Made by a program: the position numbers and the translations under genes. Of a stretch of DNA of 64,000 nt, positions 44,799 to 52,533 are shown piece after piece. Numbering within the stretch: position 1 is the stretch's first letter; every line of letters starts with the position of its first letter. The stretch spans positions 1-64,000 of the forward strand of contig NZ_AVPK01000001.1 in assembly GCF_000768685.1 (NCBI RefSeq), given 5' to 3'. The stretch is from Knoellia subterranea KCTC 19937. Lineage in GTDB: Bacteria; Actinomycetota; Actinomycetes; Actinomycetales; Dermatophilaceae. Under the pieces are notes generated by a model. The model was not told the origin of the DNA. It ran no database searches and saw only the letters and a program-made list of their open reading frames with translations.

Positions 44799-44827
44799 AG
44801 AGTAGGTGAGCCTTACCTACTTCGCAA
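44799..44827 (-). promoter_or_regulatory. Promoter overlapped by a DtxR/IdeR-type iron box
   Basis: On the minus strand TTGCGA (44827-44822), 17 bp and TACTCT (44804-44799) form a promoter whose +1 coincides with the GTG of the Cys-rich gene. The 19-bp sequence at 44802-44820 (minus strand GTAGGTAAGGCTCACCTAC) matches the consensus TTAGGTTAGGCTAACCTAA at 14 positions and is palindromic. It fills the spacer and touches the -10, the geometry of simple repression by iron-loaded DtxR/IdeR. Confidence 0.7.
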
Positions 44828-44865
44828 AATGATGTCCATCACGTGGCGCGCCGCCGTGCGTGGGG

Positions 44866-45519
44866 TCAGTGTCCGGAGAGATCCGTCGCCCCGCGACCGG
44901 CGAGGTCCCGGATCTCCGTGTCCGTGCCCCCGAGCTCGGCGGCCTGCCGCAGATAGAGCGCCCGACCGCGCTCGTTGAGGAGCCCGTCGTGGATCGGCAC
45001 GGCCGTGCGCGGGTTGAGCCGACGGAGGAACCCCGTCAACTCGCGACTCCGCTGCCACGGAGCGTTGAGCGGGAACGCGACGACGTCGACCGCGCCCGGA
45101 TCCTGGTCGACCGCGTCGCCGGGATGGAACAGGTTCGGCTCCCCCTCGGCCCGCAGCACGACGCCGACGTTGGGGATCCGCGGAAGGTCCTCGTGGATCA
45201 GCGCGTGCACCTCACCGACCGGTGTGATCGTCACGGCGCCCAGCGTCGTCGCACCGTTGTGCGTGCTCGCCTCGACGCCGACCCCGGCCAGGACCTCCGC
45301 ACTCCCCGGGTCGCAGAGCACGCGCACGCCTGCGTTGGCCCGCACGAGTGCCGGCACGCGCCCTGGATCGAGGTGGTCCGGATGCTGGTGGGTGACGACG
45401 ACCGCCGACAGGTCGCGCAGATCCTCGAACCCGGGCGTGAAGGTGCCCGGATCGATGAGGATCCGCTCACCGCCGATCTCGACGAGGAGGCATGAGTGGC
45501 CGAGGTGCGTCACACGCAT
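44866..45519 (-). CDS. MBL-fold metallo-hydrolase
   Basis: A metallo-beta-lactamase-fold hydrolase of the UlaG-like group, 217 residues. The metal motif HQHPDHLD is at 44-51 (His44, His46, Asp48, His49), with a short GHSCLLVEIGGERILIDPG N-terminus and a late HPGDAVD and VPIHDG. No export signal. The substrate is unknown. ATG 45519 is preceded by GTGAGG. It lies 33 bp downstream of rnpB on the same strand. Confidence 0.88.
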   Translation of the reverse strand: MRVTHLGHSCLLVEIGGERILIDPGTFTPGFEDLRDLSAVVVTHQHPDHLDPGRVPALVRANAGVRVLCDPGSAEVLAGVGVEASTHNGATTLGAVTITPVGEVHALIHEDLPRIPNVGVVLRAEGEPNLFHPGDAVDQDPGAVDVVAFPLNAPWQRSRELTGFLRRLNPRTAVPIHDGLLNERGRALYLRQAAELGGTDTEIRDLAGRGATDLSGH

Positions 45520-45552
45520 GGCCTCACCGTATGCCCCGCACCCCGGCTTTGG

Positions 45553-45935
45553 GGCGGACGAGTCAGTCATAAGCCGGGTTCTGTCGCGTGGCCGGTTGCC
45601 CGGGTCACGCTGACGGTCATCCATCTACGACCACTGTTGCCAGTGGCCTCCAGCGCTCTACCCGTGTGCTTGGGCGGGCCGCCCTCGAACGCACACTGTC
45701 TGAGCTTGCTCCGGGTGGGGTTTACCGAGCCGACTCCGTCACCGGAGCCGCTGGTGGTCTCTTACACCACCGTTTCACCCTTACCGCTCGACCGGGGTCG
45801 AACGGCGGTCTGTTCTCTGTGGCACTGTCCCGCGGGTCACCCCGGGTGGCTGTTGGCCACCACCGTGCCCTGTGGAGCCCGGACTTTCCTCGACGTGGTT
45901 GCCCACGCCGCGACCGTCGGACTGACTCGTCCGCA
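45553..45935 (-). ncRNA. rnpB: RNase P RNA (type A)
   Basis: The catalytic RNA of RNase P, which matures tRNA 5' ends. The minus strand has the conserved GAGGAAAGTCCGGGCTCCACAGG near the 5' end, the CAGAGAACAGACCGCC block and the 3' ACAGAACCCGGCTTA. P1 is formed by GGACGAGTCAGTC and its exact complement at the two ends. That fixes the ends within a few bases and gives about 383 nt. A TATGCT -10 (45947-45942) places transcription near 45935. Confidence 0.95.
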
Positions 45936-45954
45936 CGGGCAAGCATAGAGGTCG

Positions 45955-45994
45955 GCGGACGGCATACCGAAAAACGACGGCGTATGCCGTCCGC
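45955..45994 (-). terminator. Hairpin after the RNB nuclease gene built on the recurrent heptamer
   Basis: Arms GCGGACGGCATAC (45955-45967) and GTATGCCGTCCGC (45982-45994) pair perfectly over 13 bp around a 14-base loop with five T on the minus strand. It begins directly after the nuclease stop codon and lies upstream of rnpB, so it should end the nuclease transcript. Both arms carry GGCATAC/GTATGCC. Confidence 0.65.
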
Positions 45995-47437
45995 TCAGGC
46001 GACGACGAAGGTCACCTTCCCGGCGCTGACGTCCGCAGTCTCGAGGCGCACGCTGACGGTGGCACCCAGGTCCCCGTGACCCTTGGCGCGGGCGACGACG
46101 GGCACCTCCGTGAGCTGGACCTCGAGGCCCTTGTCATCCCGATCGACGACGACGGCCTCGAACGTCTCACCGATGCGCGGCGTGAGCACAGCTGCCTCGA
46201 CGGCGTCGGCGCACATGCGTTCGGCTGCGCCGGCGACGCGGTCGCTCTCCTTCATGATCTCGGGCAGCGTCGGCAGGGCTTCACGGACCCAGCCCGGGAT
46301 CTCGGTGCCGGCGCTGATCGCCTCGCAGATGACGAGACCGAAGCGGTCGATGAGCCGACGCAGTGGTGCCGTCACGTGGGCGTATGCGTCGGCGACGGCT
46401 GCCTGCTCGACCTGCTCCGGCACGTCGCCGTCGAACGGTGTGTAGCCGGCACCGCGGAAGAGGGAGGTGGCGTCGTAGATGAGGGCGAGGTGCTTGGGGT
46501 TCGTGCGGTCGAGGCTGCGGAGGAACTCGCCGTAACCCATCTCCGCTGGCCACGGCGTCCCGAGCGCCTTGGCCTGGCGGCGGAACCGGGCGACGGCATT
46601 GTGGTCGGCCTCGGGCATCGTGCGCAGGATGCCGACGCGGGCGTGCAGCATCATGTCGGCCGCAGCCATGCCGGTGAGAAGCGAGATCTGGGCGTTCCAC
46701 TCCTCGACGGCGCGCGGCGGACGGAACTCGAGGCTGAAGTTGCCATCCTCGCCGAGGTGGACCTCCTGCTCGGGCATCGGCAGGCTCGCGCCACCGCGGA
46801 GCTGCTCCTGACGGATGCGCTTCTCGCCGATCTCCTTGAGCAGGAGCCAGCGCTCGTCCGCCGTGCCCGCATCGAACTGCTCCTGCAGCGTCACGTAGTC
46901 GAAGCGCTCGACCGACTTCACCATGGCGCGGTAGACCTCGGCACTCGTGCCCTCCCCCTCGGCGTCGAGGCGCATGTCCCACACGAAGGCCGGGCGCGTC
47001 TCACCCGGGAGCAGGCTGGCCGCGCCCTCGCTGATCGCCGTGGGGTGCAGCGGAATCCGCAGGTCCGGGCAGTAGACCGTCTGGCCGCGTCGGCGGGCCT
47101 CGACGTCAACTGCCCCGCCGGCAGCGACGAAGGCCGGCACGTCGGCGATGGCGTAGCGCACGCGGTAGCCGTCACCTTCTCGCTCGAGGTGCATCGCCTG
47201 GTCGAGGTCCATCGACGTGGCGGGGTCGAGGGTCACGAACGGCACAGCCGTCTCGTCGCGCTCCGGGAGTGCGGGTGCGCCGGCGACCTGCGTGGCCTCG
47301 GCCTCCACCTCGGGTGGGAACTCCTCGCTGACCTTGAGCTCCGCCCGGATGGCGGCAAAGCGGGCGAGCAGGGTCTCGCGCAGGGGTGCTGTCGTCGTGG
47401 CGTCGACCGGGGCAAGGCTGATCTGGCGCTGAGGCAT
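45995..47437 (-). CDS. RNB-domain ribonuclease (RNase II/R family)
   Basis: A 3'-5' exoribonuclease-like protein, 480 residues. The RNB catalytic domain starts with VPFVTLDPATSMDLDQAMHLER, holding the conserved aspartates. It continues with PTAISEGAASLLPGETRPA and the HVTAPLRRLIDR segment near 395. The usual N-terminal cold-shock domains are missing and a short C-terminal OB-like part remains, as in the short actinobacterial class. The ATG at 47437 lies in GTATGCC, seven bases after a TAGGTT -10, suggesting a leaderless message. Divergent from yaaA. Confidence 0.9.
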   Translation of the reverse strand: MPQRQISLAPVDATTTAPLRETLLARFAAIRAELKVSEEFPPEVEAEATQVAGAPALPERDETAVPFVTLDPATSMDLDQAMHLEREGDGYRVRYAIADVPAFVAAGGAVDVEARRRGQTVYCPDLRIPLHPTAISEGAASLLPGETRPAFVWDMRLDAEGEGTSAEVYRAMVKSVERFDYVTLQEQFDAGTADERWLLLKEIGEKRIRQEQLRGGASLPMPEQEVHLGEDGNFSLEFRPPRAVEEWNAQISLLTGMAAADMMLHARVGILRTMPEADHNAVARFRRQAKALGTPWPAEMGYGEFLRSLDRTNPKHLALIYDATSLFRGAGYTPFDGDVPEQVEQAAVADAYAHVTAPLRRLIDRFGLVICEAISAGTEIPGWVREALPTLPEIMKESDRVAGAAERMCADAVEAAVLTPRIGETFEAVVVDRDDKGLEVQLTEVPVVARAKGHGDLGATVSVRLETADVSAGKVTFVVA

Positions 47438-47444
47438 ACCGGCA

Positions 47445-47474
47445 AACCTACAGAAGCCGGCGCGGACATAGGGT
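47445..47474. promoter_or_regulatory. Divergent leaderless promoters, RNB nuclease and yaaA
   Basis: In a 43-bp gap, TAGGTT on the minus strand (47450-47445) lies seven bases before the nuclease ATG. TAGGGT on the plus strand (47469-47474) lies six bases before the yaaA GTG at 47481. Neither gene has a Shine-Dalgarno. The -10 elements are separated by 18 bp, so RNA polymerases could not occupy both at once. Confidence 0.5.
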
Positions 47475-47480
47475 GACCGC

Positions 47481-48227
47481 GTGTTGATCCTCCTGCCGCC
47501 GTCGGAGTCCAAGGCGAACCGTCGCCGTGGGAAGCCTGTCGACCCTGCGACCTGGTCGTTCCCCGAACTGACGGAGACACGCGCACTCGTGGCCAAGCAC
47601 TTGCGTGAGGTGAGCCAGTCCCCCACTGCCACAACGGATCTCGGCGTCTCGCCCGGTCTCGCGGACGAGGTCGCGCGCAACCTCGAGCTCGACGTCGCGC
47701 CGGCCACTCCGGCGGCCGAGGTCTACACCGGCGTGCTCTACGACGCGCTCGGGCTCTCCACGCTGGACAGCGCGGCACGACGCCGCGCCAACCAGTGGCT
47801 CGTCATCGTCTCCGCACTCCACGGTGCCGTTCGCCCCAAGGACCGCATCACGGCATACCGGCTCTCGATGGACGTCAACCTGCCCGGGCTGGGACCTGTC
47901 GCGGCTGCGTGGCGACCGGTCCTTGCCGACGTGCTCACGTCGGCCGCCGGGCGCGAGGTCGTCGTCGACTGCCGCAGTTCGACGTATGCCGCCGCGTGGA
48001 CTCCCACGGGCGACGTCGCCTCGCGCTGGGTGCAGGTGCGCGTTCCGGGCGCGAGCCACATGGCCAAACACACGCGAGGTCTCGTGGCGCGGCACCTCTG
48101 CCTGCGGGGCGAGCGCGCCCGCACCCCCGAGAAGCTCGCCACGATCGTGGCCGAGGCGTTCGACGTGGCCCTCACTCCCCCGGCTCGCCCGGGCAAAGCC
48201 TGGGTGCTCGACGTCCGAGCCGACTGA
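47481..48227 (+). CDS. yaaA: YaaA-family peroxide stress protein
   Basis: A 248-residue YaaA/UPF0246 protein. It begins MLILLPPSESK, the conserved N-terminal motif, and has YTGVLYDALG and LSALHGAVRPKDRITAYRLSM in the middle (the usual YRLxMG-like block) and ASHMAKHTRG near 195. In E. coli YaaA lowers free iron during peroxide stress; DNA-binding has been reported. GTG 47481 fits a leaderless transcript. It converges on metZ with a 3-bp gap. Confidence 0.88.
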   Translation: MLILLPPSESKANRRRGKPVDPATWSFPELTETRALVAKHLREVSQSPTATTDLGVSPGLADEVARNLELDVAPATPAAEVYTGVLYDALGLSTLDSAARRRANQWLVIVSALHGAVRPKDRITAYRLSMDVNLPGLGPVAAAWRPVLADVLTSAAGREVVVDCRSSTYAAAWTPTGDVASRWVQVRVPGASHMAKHTRGLVARHLCLRGERARTPEKLATIVAEAFDVALTPPARPGKAWVLDVRAD

Positions 48228-48230
48228 TGG

Positions 48231-49430
48231 TCAGCGGCTGAGGGCTCCGGCGAGGGCTGCGTCGAGATCCTCGATGAGGTCCTCGACGGACTCGAGGCCG
48301 ACGGAGATGCGGATCGTCCCGTCGGTGATGCCGACGGCCGCACGGGCCTCCGGAGTGAGCCGCCGATGGGTCGTCGTCGCCGGATGGGTCGCCAAGGACT
48401 TGGCGTCGCCGAGGTTGTTGGAGATGTCGACGAGCTGCAGGGCGTTCATCACGTCGAAGGCGACGTCCTTGCCACCGTCGACCTCGAACGTCACGACCGT
48501 GCCCCCGCCACCCATCTGGCGCGTCGCCAGCTCGTGCTGCGGGTGGCTCTCGAGCATCGGGTAGACGACCTTGACGATGCCCTCACGGGACTCGAGGTGG
48601 CGGGCGATCGTCAGGGCGTTGTCCGCCATCCGCGTCACGCGCAGCGACATCGTCTCCAGACCCTTGAGGAGGACCCAGGCGTTGAACGGGGACATCGCCG
48701 GGCCGGTGTGCCGCATGAGGTTCTTGACCGGTCCGTCGATGAACTCGCTCGGGCCGAGGACTGCGCCGCCGAGGACGCGCCCCTGGCCGTCGATGTGCTT
48801 CGTCGCGGAGTAGACGACGATGTCGGCACCGTGCTCGAGCGGCTTGCTGAACAACGGTGTCCCGAACACGTTGTCGACGACGACCTGGGCACCGGCGGCA
48901 TGCGCGAGGCGCGAGACCTCGGCGATGTCGACGAGCTCCTGCATCGGGTTGCTCGGGGTCTCGAAGAAGACGGCCGCCGTGGGAACCGACAGGGCCTCCT
49001 CCCACTGCGCGAGGTCCGGGCCATCGACGAACACAGCCTCGACCCCGAAACTCGGCAGGATCTCGTCGACGATGACGAAGCAGGAGCCAAAGAGCGCACG
49101 TGACGCGACGATCCGGTCGCCGTTGCCGCACAACGCTGCCAGTGCGACCCACACCGCGGACATGCCCGAGGACGTGGCGAAGCAGGCCTCCGCACCTTCG
49201 AGCAGTCGCAGCCGTTCCTCGAACATGCTCACGGTGGGGTTGCCATAGCGGCTGTAGATGAACTTCTCGATCTCGTCCTTGAACGCCGCCTCGGCCTGCT
49301 CGGCCGACTCGTAGACGAAGCCCGAGGTGAGGAACATTGCCTCACTCGTCTCGTCAAAACCGCTGCGGGACAGGCCTCCTCGCACGGCGAGAGTCTCGGG
49401 GCGGAACGCACGGCCTGCTTCCTCGCCCAC
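48231..49430 (-). CDS. metZ: O-succinylhomoserine sulfhydrylase
   Basis: A PLP enzyme of the Cys/Met metabolism family that makes homocysteine directly from an O-acylhomoserine and sulfide, 399 residues. PLP Lys211 is in YSATKHIDGQGR, with YSRYGNPT near 59-66 and SSGMSAV near 87-93. The DGQGRVLGG variant and the start RPETLAVRGG are typical of MetZ. GTG 49430 follows the rhodanese stop by one base, a coupling also seen in other actinobacteria. Confidence 0.93.
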   Translation of the reverse strand: MGEEAGRAFRPETLAVRGGLSRSGFDETSEAMFLTSGFVYESAEQAEAAFKDEIEKFIYSRYGNPTVSMFEERLRLLEGAEACFATSSGMSAVWVALAALCGNGDRIVASRALFGSCFVIVDEILPSFGVEAVFVDGPDLAQWEEALSVPTAAVFFETPSNPMQELVDIAEVSRLAHAAGAQVVVDNVFGTPLFSKPLEHGADIVVYSATKHIDGQGRVLGGAVLGPSEFIDGPVKNLMRHTGPAMSPFNAWVLLKGLETMSLRVTRMADNALTIARHLESREGIVKVVYPMLESHPQHELATRQMGGGGTVVTFEVDGGKDVAFDVMNALQLVDISNNLGDAKSLATHPATTTHRRLTPEARAAVGITDGTIRISVGLESVEDLIEDLDAALAGALSR

Positions 49431-49431
49431 G

Positions 49432-49842
49432 TCAGCCCTGCTTCCAGGGCAGTCCGGCGACCTTCCAACCGGACACCGTGCGGTGTCCGTCCGCGTCGTG
49501 CGGACCCTCAAAACCTTCGAGGACGTTGTATGCCGGTCCGAGACCGGATGCAGTGGCCGCCTTCGCGGCGGCAACCGACCGCACGCCCGAGCGGCACAGG
49601 AAGTAGAGGGACGTTCCGTCCTCCACACCAGCGCCCCTCAGTTGGTCGACGAACGCCGCGTTGATCCGCCCGTCGGGATACGACTGCCACTCCACGAGCA
49701 GGACGTCGTGCTCCGAATCCAGTTGCGGGACACCCACGTAGGACCACTCGGCATGGGTGCGCACATCAACGAGAACGGCATCCGCACCCTCGGTGACGGC
49801 GGCAAAGGCCTCGGACGGGGTGACATCGCCGGCATAACTCAT
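49432..49842 (-). CDS. Rhodanese-domain protein
   Basis: A single-domain sulfurtransferase of 136 residues with active-site Cys83 in FLCRSGVRS and the DVRTHAEW segment near 26-33. Coupling to metZ suggests sulfur handling for homocysteine synthesis. ATG 49842 lies seven bases after TAGGCT (minus strand 49855-49850) with no Shine-Dalgarno, so this two-gene message is probably leaderless. Confidence 0.9.
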   Translation of the reverse strand: MSYAGDVTPSEAFAAVTEGADAVLVDVRTHAEWSYVGVPQLDSEHDVLLVEWQSYPDGRINAAFVDQLRGAGVEDGTSLYFLCRSGVRSVAAAKAATASGLGPAYNVLEGFEGPHDADGHRTVSGWKVAGLPWKQG

Positions 49843-49885
49843 GCGAGTCAGCCTAGGGACGCCACACCGTGCGTGGTGGTGTCGT

Positions 49886-50623
49886 TCAGAGGCCGGACTC
49901 TGGCGTGCGCACGAGGATGCGACGGCACTCCTCGCAGCGGAGCACCTCGTCCTCGGGAGCGGCCTTGATCTCACGCAGGGCAACCGGGTTGAGTTCGAGC
50001 TGGCACCCGCCGCAGCGCCGCTGCCGCAGCGCCGCCGCACCCGTTCCGCTCGTGGCCCGGATCTTGTCGTAGAGGGCGACGAGCGCCTCACCGGCACCCG
50101 ACACGAGCTCGCCGCGTGGAGCGCTGACCTGGGCCTCGTCGGTGTCGAGCTCGGCCAGGCGTGCATCGCGCTCGGACTCGAGCCGCGTGAGGCGCTCGGT
50201 GAGCTCCGAGCGCCCGCGCTCCAGTTCGGCCACGTCGGACTGGATCGCCTCGACTCGCTCCATCACCTCGAGCTCGACCTCCTCGAGCTCGGCCTGACGC
50301 CGACCCAGGGATTCGAGTTCGTGCTGGATGGCGGTGAGGTCCTTGGCCGTCCCCACTCCGGAATCGAGCCGCTGCTGGTCGCGCGTTGCCCGGTCGCGGA
50401 CCTGCTGCACGTCACTCTCGGCCTTGATGAGCTCGCGCTGGACGTCGCCGAGCTCGGTGCGCGAACGCACGAGCTGGTCGTCGAGCAAGGACGCCTTGCC
50501 CTCGAGGTCGGCGATCTCGGCGAGCTGCGGGATCGTGGTGCGCGCGTGGGCGATCTGCGACAGGCGCGTGTCGAGTGCCTGGAGGTCCAGCAGGGTGGCC
50601 TGTTGTCCGGGATCGGCTTTCAC
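49886..50623 (-). CDS. Coiled-coil C4-type zinc-ribbon protein
   Basis: A 245-residue protein of the COG1579 type. A long antiparallel coiled coil (about 10-170) precedes a zinc ribbon with CGGC at 204-207 and CEEC at 230-233. Related proteins are thought to bind nucleic acid or act as chaperone-like factors; no defined role. GTG 50623 overlaps the nif3 stop by four bases. The pair nif3-zinc ribbon is conserved in actinobacteria. Confidence 0.9.
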   Translation of the reverse strand: MKADPGQQATLLDLQALDTRLSQIAHARTTIPQLAEIADLEGKASLLDDQLVRSRTELGDVQRELIKAESDVQQVRDRATRDQQRLDSGVGTAKDLTAIQHELESLGRRQAELEEVELEVMERVEAIQSDVAELERGRSELTERLTRLESERDARLAELDTDEAQVSAPRGELVSGAGEALVALYDKIRATSGTGAAALRQRRCGGCQLELNPVALREIKAAPEDEVLRCEECRRILVRTPESGL

Positions 50624-51453
50624 GGGGTACCTCCGGCTGTCGTTGCCCCGACCGTGAAGGTCCACGGGTCGGTGCGCACTGTGCTGATGTCGATGTCAAC
50701 GTCCACCCTAAGCGCTGATGCGAGCGCGTCGGCCAGCGTCGGCAGCCACACGGCCTCGCTCGACCAGTGGCCGGCGTCGACGAGGTAGGGACGACCCCCG
50801 CGCGCCTCTTCCCGGGCTTCGAGCGCGGGGTGGTGACGCAGGTCCGCGGTGACGTAGACATCGGCACCCGACGCCCGGACGGCGGCGAACTGGTCGTCCC
50901 CCGCACCGCCGACGACGGCCACCGTCTGGACCACCGCGTCGGCGGGGCCAGCGACCCGCAGGCCGGCAGCGGAAGCCGGCAGGCCGGCATACAGGGAGGT
51001 TGCGAAGTCCGCGAGCGTCGTGGGCGTCGGGAGGCGCCCGACACGACCGAGCGGCTGGTCCTCCACCACGGCGAGTGGACGAGTGTCGCTGAGGCCGGCT
51101 GCGGACGCGAGGGCCTCGCAGACACCGGCCGCCGCGACGTCAGCGTTGGTGTGGGCCACATAGAGAGCGATGTCGCCGACGATGAGGCCGGTCACGCTCG
51201 CACCCTTGGCGCTCGTCGTCGCCACGGAGTGGATGCCGCGCATCAGCAGCGGGTGATGCGTGACGATGAGGTCGGCGTGCCGCTCGCGGGCTTCCTCGAT
51301 GACGGCCAGAGTGGGATCGAGTGCCAGCAGGATCCGCTCGACCGGCTGGTCGGGGTCACCGGAGACGAGACCGACCTGGTCCCAGGACTGCGCCGTGGAC
51401 GGCGGGTAGAGCCCTTCGAGGGCAGCGACGACGTCACGCAGCAGGAGGGTCAC
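50620..51453 (-). CDS. Nif3-like dinuclear metal centre protein
   Basis: A DUF34/NIF3 family protein of 277 residues, a hexameric fold with a dinuclear metal site. Visible ligands lie in IVTHHPLLMRGIHSV near 63-77 and in the C-terminal DAGHWSSE segment. A role as GTP cyclohydrolase-like enzyme or metal chaperone has been proposed for the family, without proof. GTG 51453 lies one base after the tRNA-Val 3' end, leaving no room for a Shine-Dalgarno outside the tRNA. Confidence 0.9.
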   Translation of the reverse strand: MTLLLRDVVAALEGLYPPSTAQSWDQVGLVSGDPDQPVERILLALDPTLAVIEEARERHADLIVTHHPLLMRGIHSVATTSAKGASVTGLIVGDIALYVAHTNADVAAAGVCEALASAAGLSDTRPLAVVEDQPLGRVGRLPTPTTLADFATSLYAGLPASAAGLRVAGPADAVVQTVAVVGGAGDDQFAAVRASGADVYVTADLRHHPALEAREEARGGRPYLVDAGHWSSEAVWLPTLADALASALRVDVDIDISTVRTDPWTFTVGATTAGGTP

Positions 51454-51454
51454 G

Positions 51455-51527
51455 TGGGCCCGGCCGGCCTCGAACCGACGACACCCGCGGTGTAAACGCG
51501 GTGCTCTACCAACTGAGCTACAGGCCC
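51455..51527 (-). tRNA. tRNA-Val (anticodon UAC)
   Basis: A full 73-nt cloverleaf: acceptor GGGCCTG with CGGGCCC, D arm GCTCAGTTGGTAGAGC, anticodon stem CCGCG around TTTACAC, T arm with TTCGAGG, discriminator A. The CCA end is not encoded. The nif3-like start codon begins two bases after the discriminator base. Confidence 0.96.
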
Positions 51528-51588
51528 CGACACGACACGAGGTGCCGTGGTCGGTCGCCCATTGTGTCAGGCCGCGAGAGGGTTCGCG

Positions 51589-52062
51589 TCAGGCCCGGGC
51601 GAGTGCAGCGTGGAAGCCGCTGAAGTCCCGTCGTTCACCGATCCCGCTGATCAGGGACCAGCGGATGATGCCGTCGCGGTCGATGAGGAAGGTGCCACGG
51701 CGCGCGACCCCGACCTCCTCGTCGAACACGCCATAGGCCCTGGCGACCTCGCCGTGCGGCCAGAAGTCGGACAGGAGCGGGAAGAAGTAGCCGTCGCGAT
51801 CCGCGTAGGCGCGCAGGGAGAACATGGCGTCGCAGGAGATGGTGAGCACCTGAACGTCATCGGTCACGAAGCTGCCGAGGTCGTCGCGGATCTCGGTCAG
51901 CTCTCCGGTGCAGATCCCCGAGAACGCCCACGGATAGAACACGATCAGAGCCTGGCGTTGTGCGAGGACGTCGGTGAGGGCCACGTCCGCGCCATTCTGG
52001 TCGCGGAGGGTGAACAGGGGTGCCCTGTCCCCCACCGCGAGAGCTGTGCCGGGGTCGGTCAT
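51589..52062 (-). CDS. AhpE-type peroxiredoxin
   Basis: A thiol peroxidase of the AhpE class, 157 residues. The peroxidatic Cys51 is in YPWAFSGICTGEL, and FPLLSDFWPHGEVARAYGVF is typical of AhpE. A second cysteine, Cys77 in LTISCDAM, could act as a resolving thiol; AhpE of Mycobacterium is one-Cys. Cytoplasmic. ATG 52062 has no clear Shine-Dalgarno. It lies just downstream of the DUF3052 gene, so they may share a message. Confidence 0.9.
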   Translation of the reverse strand: MTDPGTALAVGDRAPLFTLRDQNGADVALTDVLAQRQALIVFYPWAFSGICTGELTEIRDDLGSFVTDDVQVLTISCDAMFSLRAYADRDGYFFPLLSDFWPHGEVARAYGVFDEEVGVARRGTFLIDRDGIIRWSLISGIGERRDFSGFHAALARA

Positions 52063-52085
52063 GCGAGCAGTCTGCCGCAGCGCGT

Positions 52086-52526
52086 TCAGCGTCGTCCCTT
52101 GGGTGTGCCGAGCTTGGTGGCCCGCCACCGCGGGGAGGCGTGGAACGCCCCGGCGGTGTGCAGGCCGGTCGTCGCGGCGGCTTCGTCGATCTCGGCGGGG
52201 TCCACAGCCCCGGCGGTCCGGTCCTTCGGGGTCAGCACGATGACGAAGCCACCCTCCGGCAGGACGCCCACGAGGTTGATGAGGGCGTCGGTGAGGTCAC
52301 CGTCGTCGGCGCGCCACCACAGTAGGGCCGCGTCGGCCTCCCCGGTGTAGTCCTCGTCCTCGAGGTCCGCGCCGACGACGTCCTCGACCGCGAAGCGGAA
52401 GTCGTCGTCGACGTCCTCGTCCCACCCGAACTCCTGCACGATCTGCTCGGCGGCGAAGCCGAGGCGCTCGACGGCACCTGAGCCGTCGGGCCCCGTGTCG
52501 GCGGGCGGTGGTGCGGCGGTGTTCAC
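52086..52526 (-). CDS. DUF3052 protein
   Basis: A 146-residue acidic protein of the actinobacterial DUF3052 family, with RLGFAAEQIVQEFGWDEDVD and the central WWRADDGDLTDALINLVG. No function is assigned; the fold resembles a minimal methyltransferase-like or regulator domain, which is uncertain. GTG 52526 starts close after the PH-domain gene stop. In mycobacteria a DUF3052 gene also neighbours aceE and ahpE, so this linkage is conserved. Confidence 0.85.
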   Translation of the reverse strand: MNTAAPPPADTGPDGSGAVERLGFAAEQIVQEFGWDEDVDDDFRFAVEDVVGADLEDEDYTGEADAALLWWRADDGDLTDALINLVGVLPEGGFVIVLTPKDRTAGAVDPAEIDEAAATTGLHTAGAFHASPRWRATKLGTPKGRR

Positions 52527-52533
52527 GGTGGGG

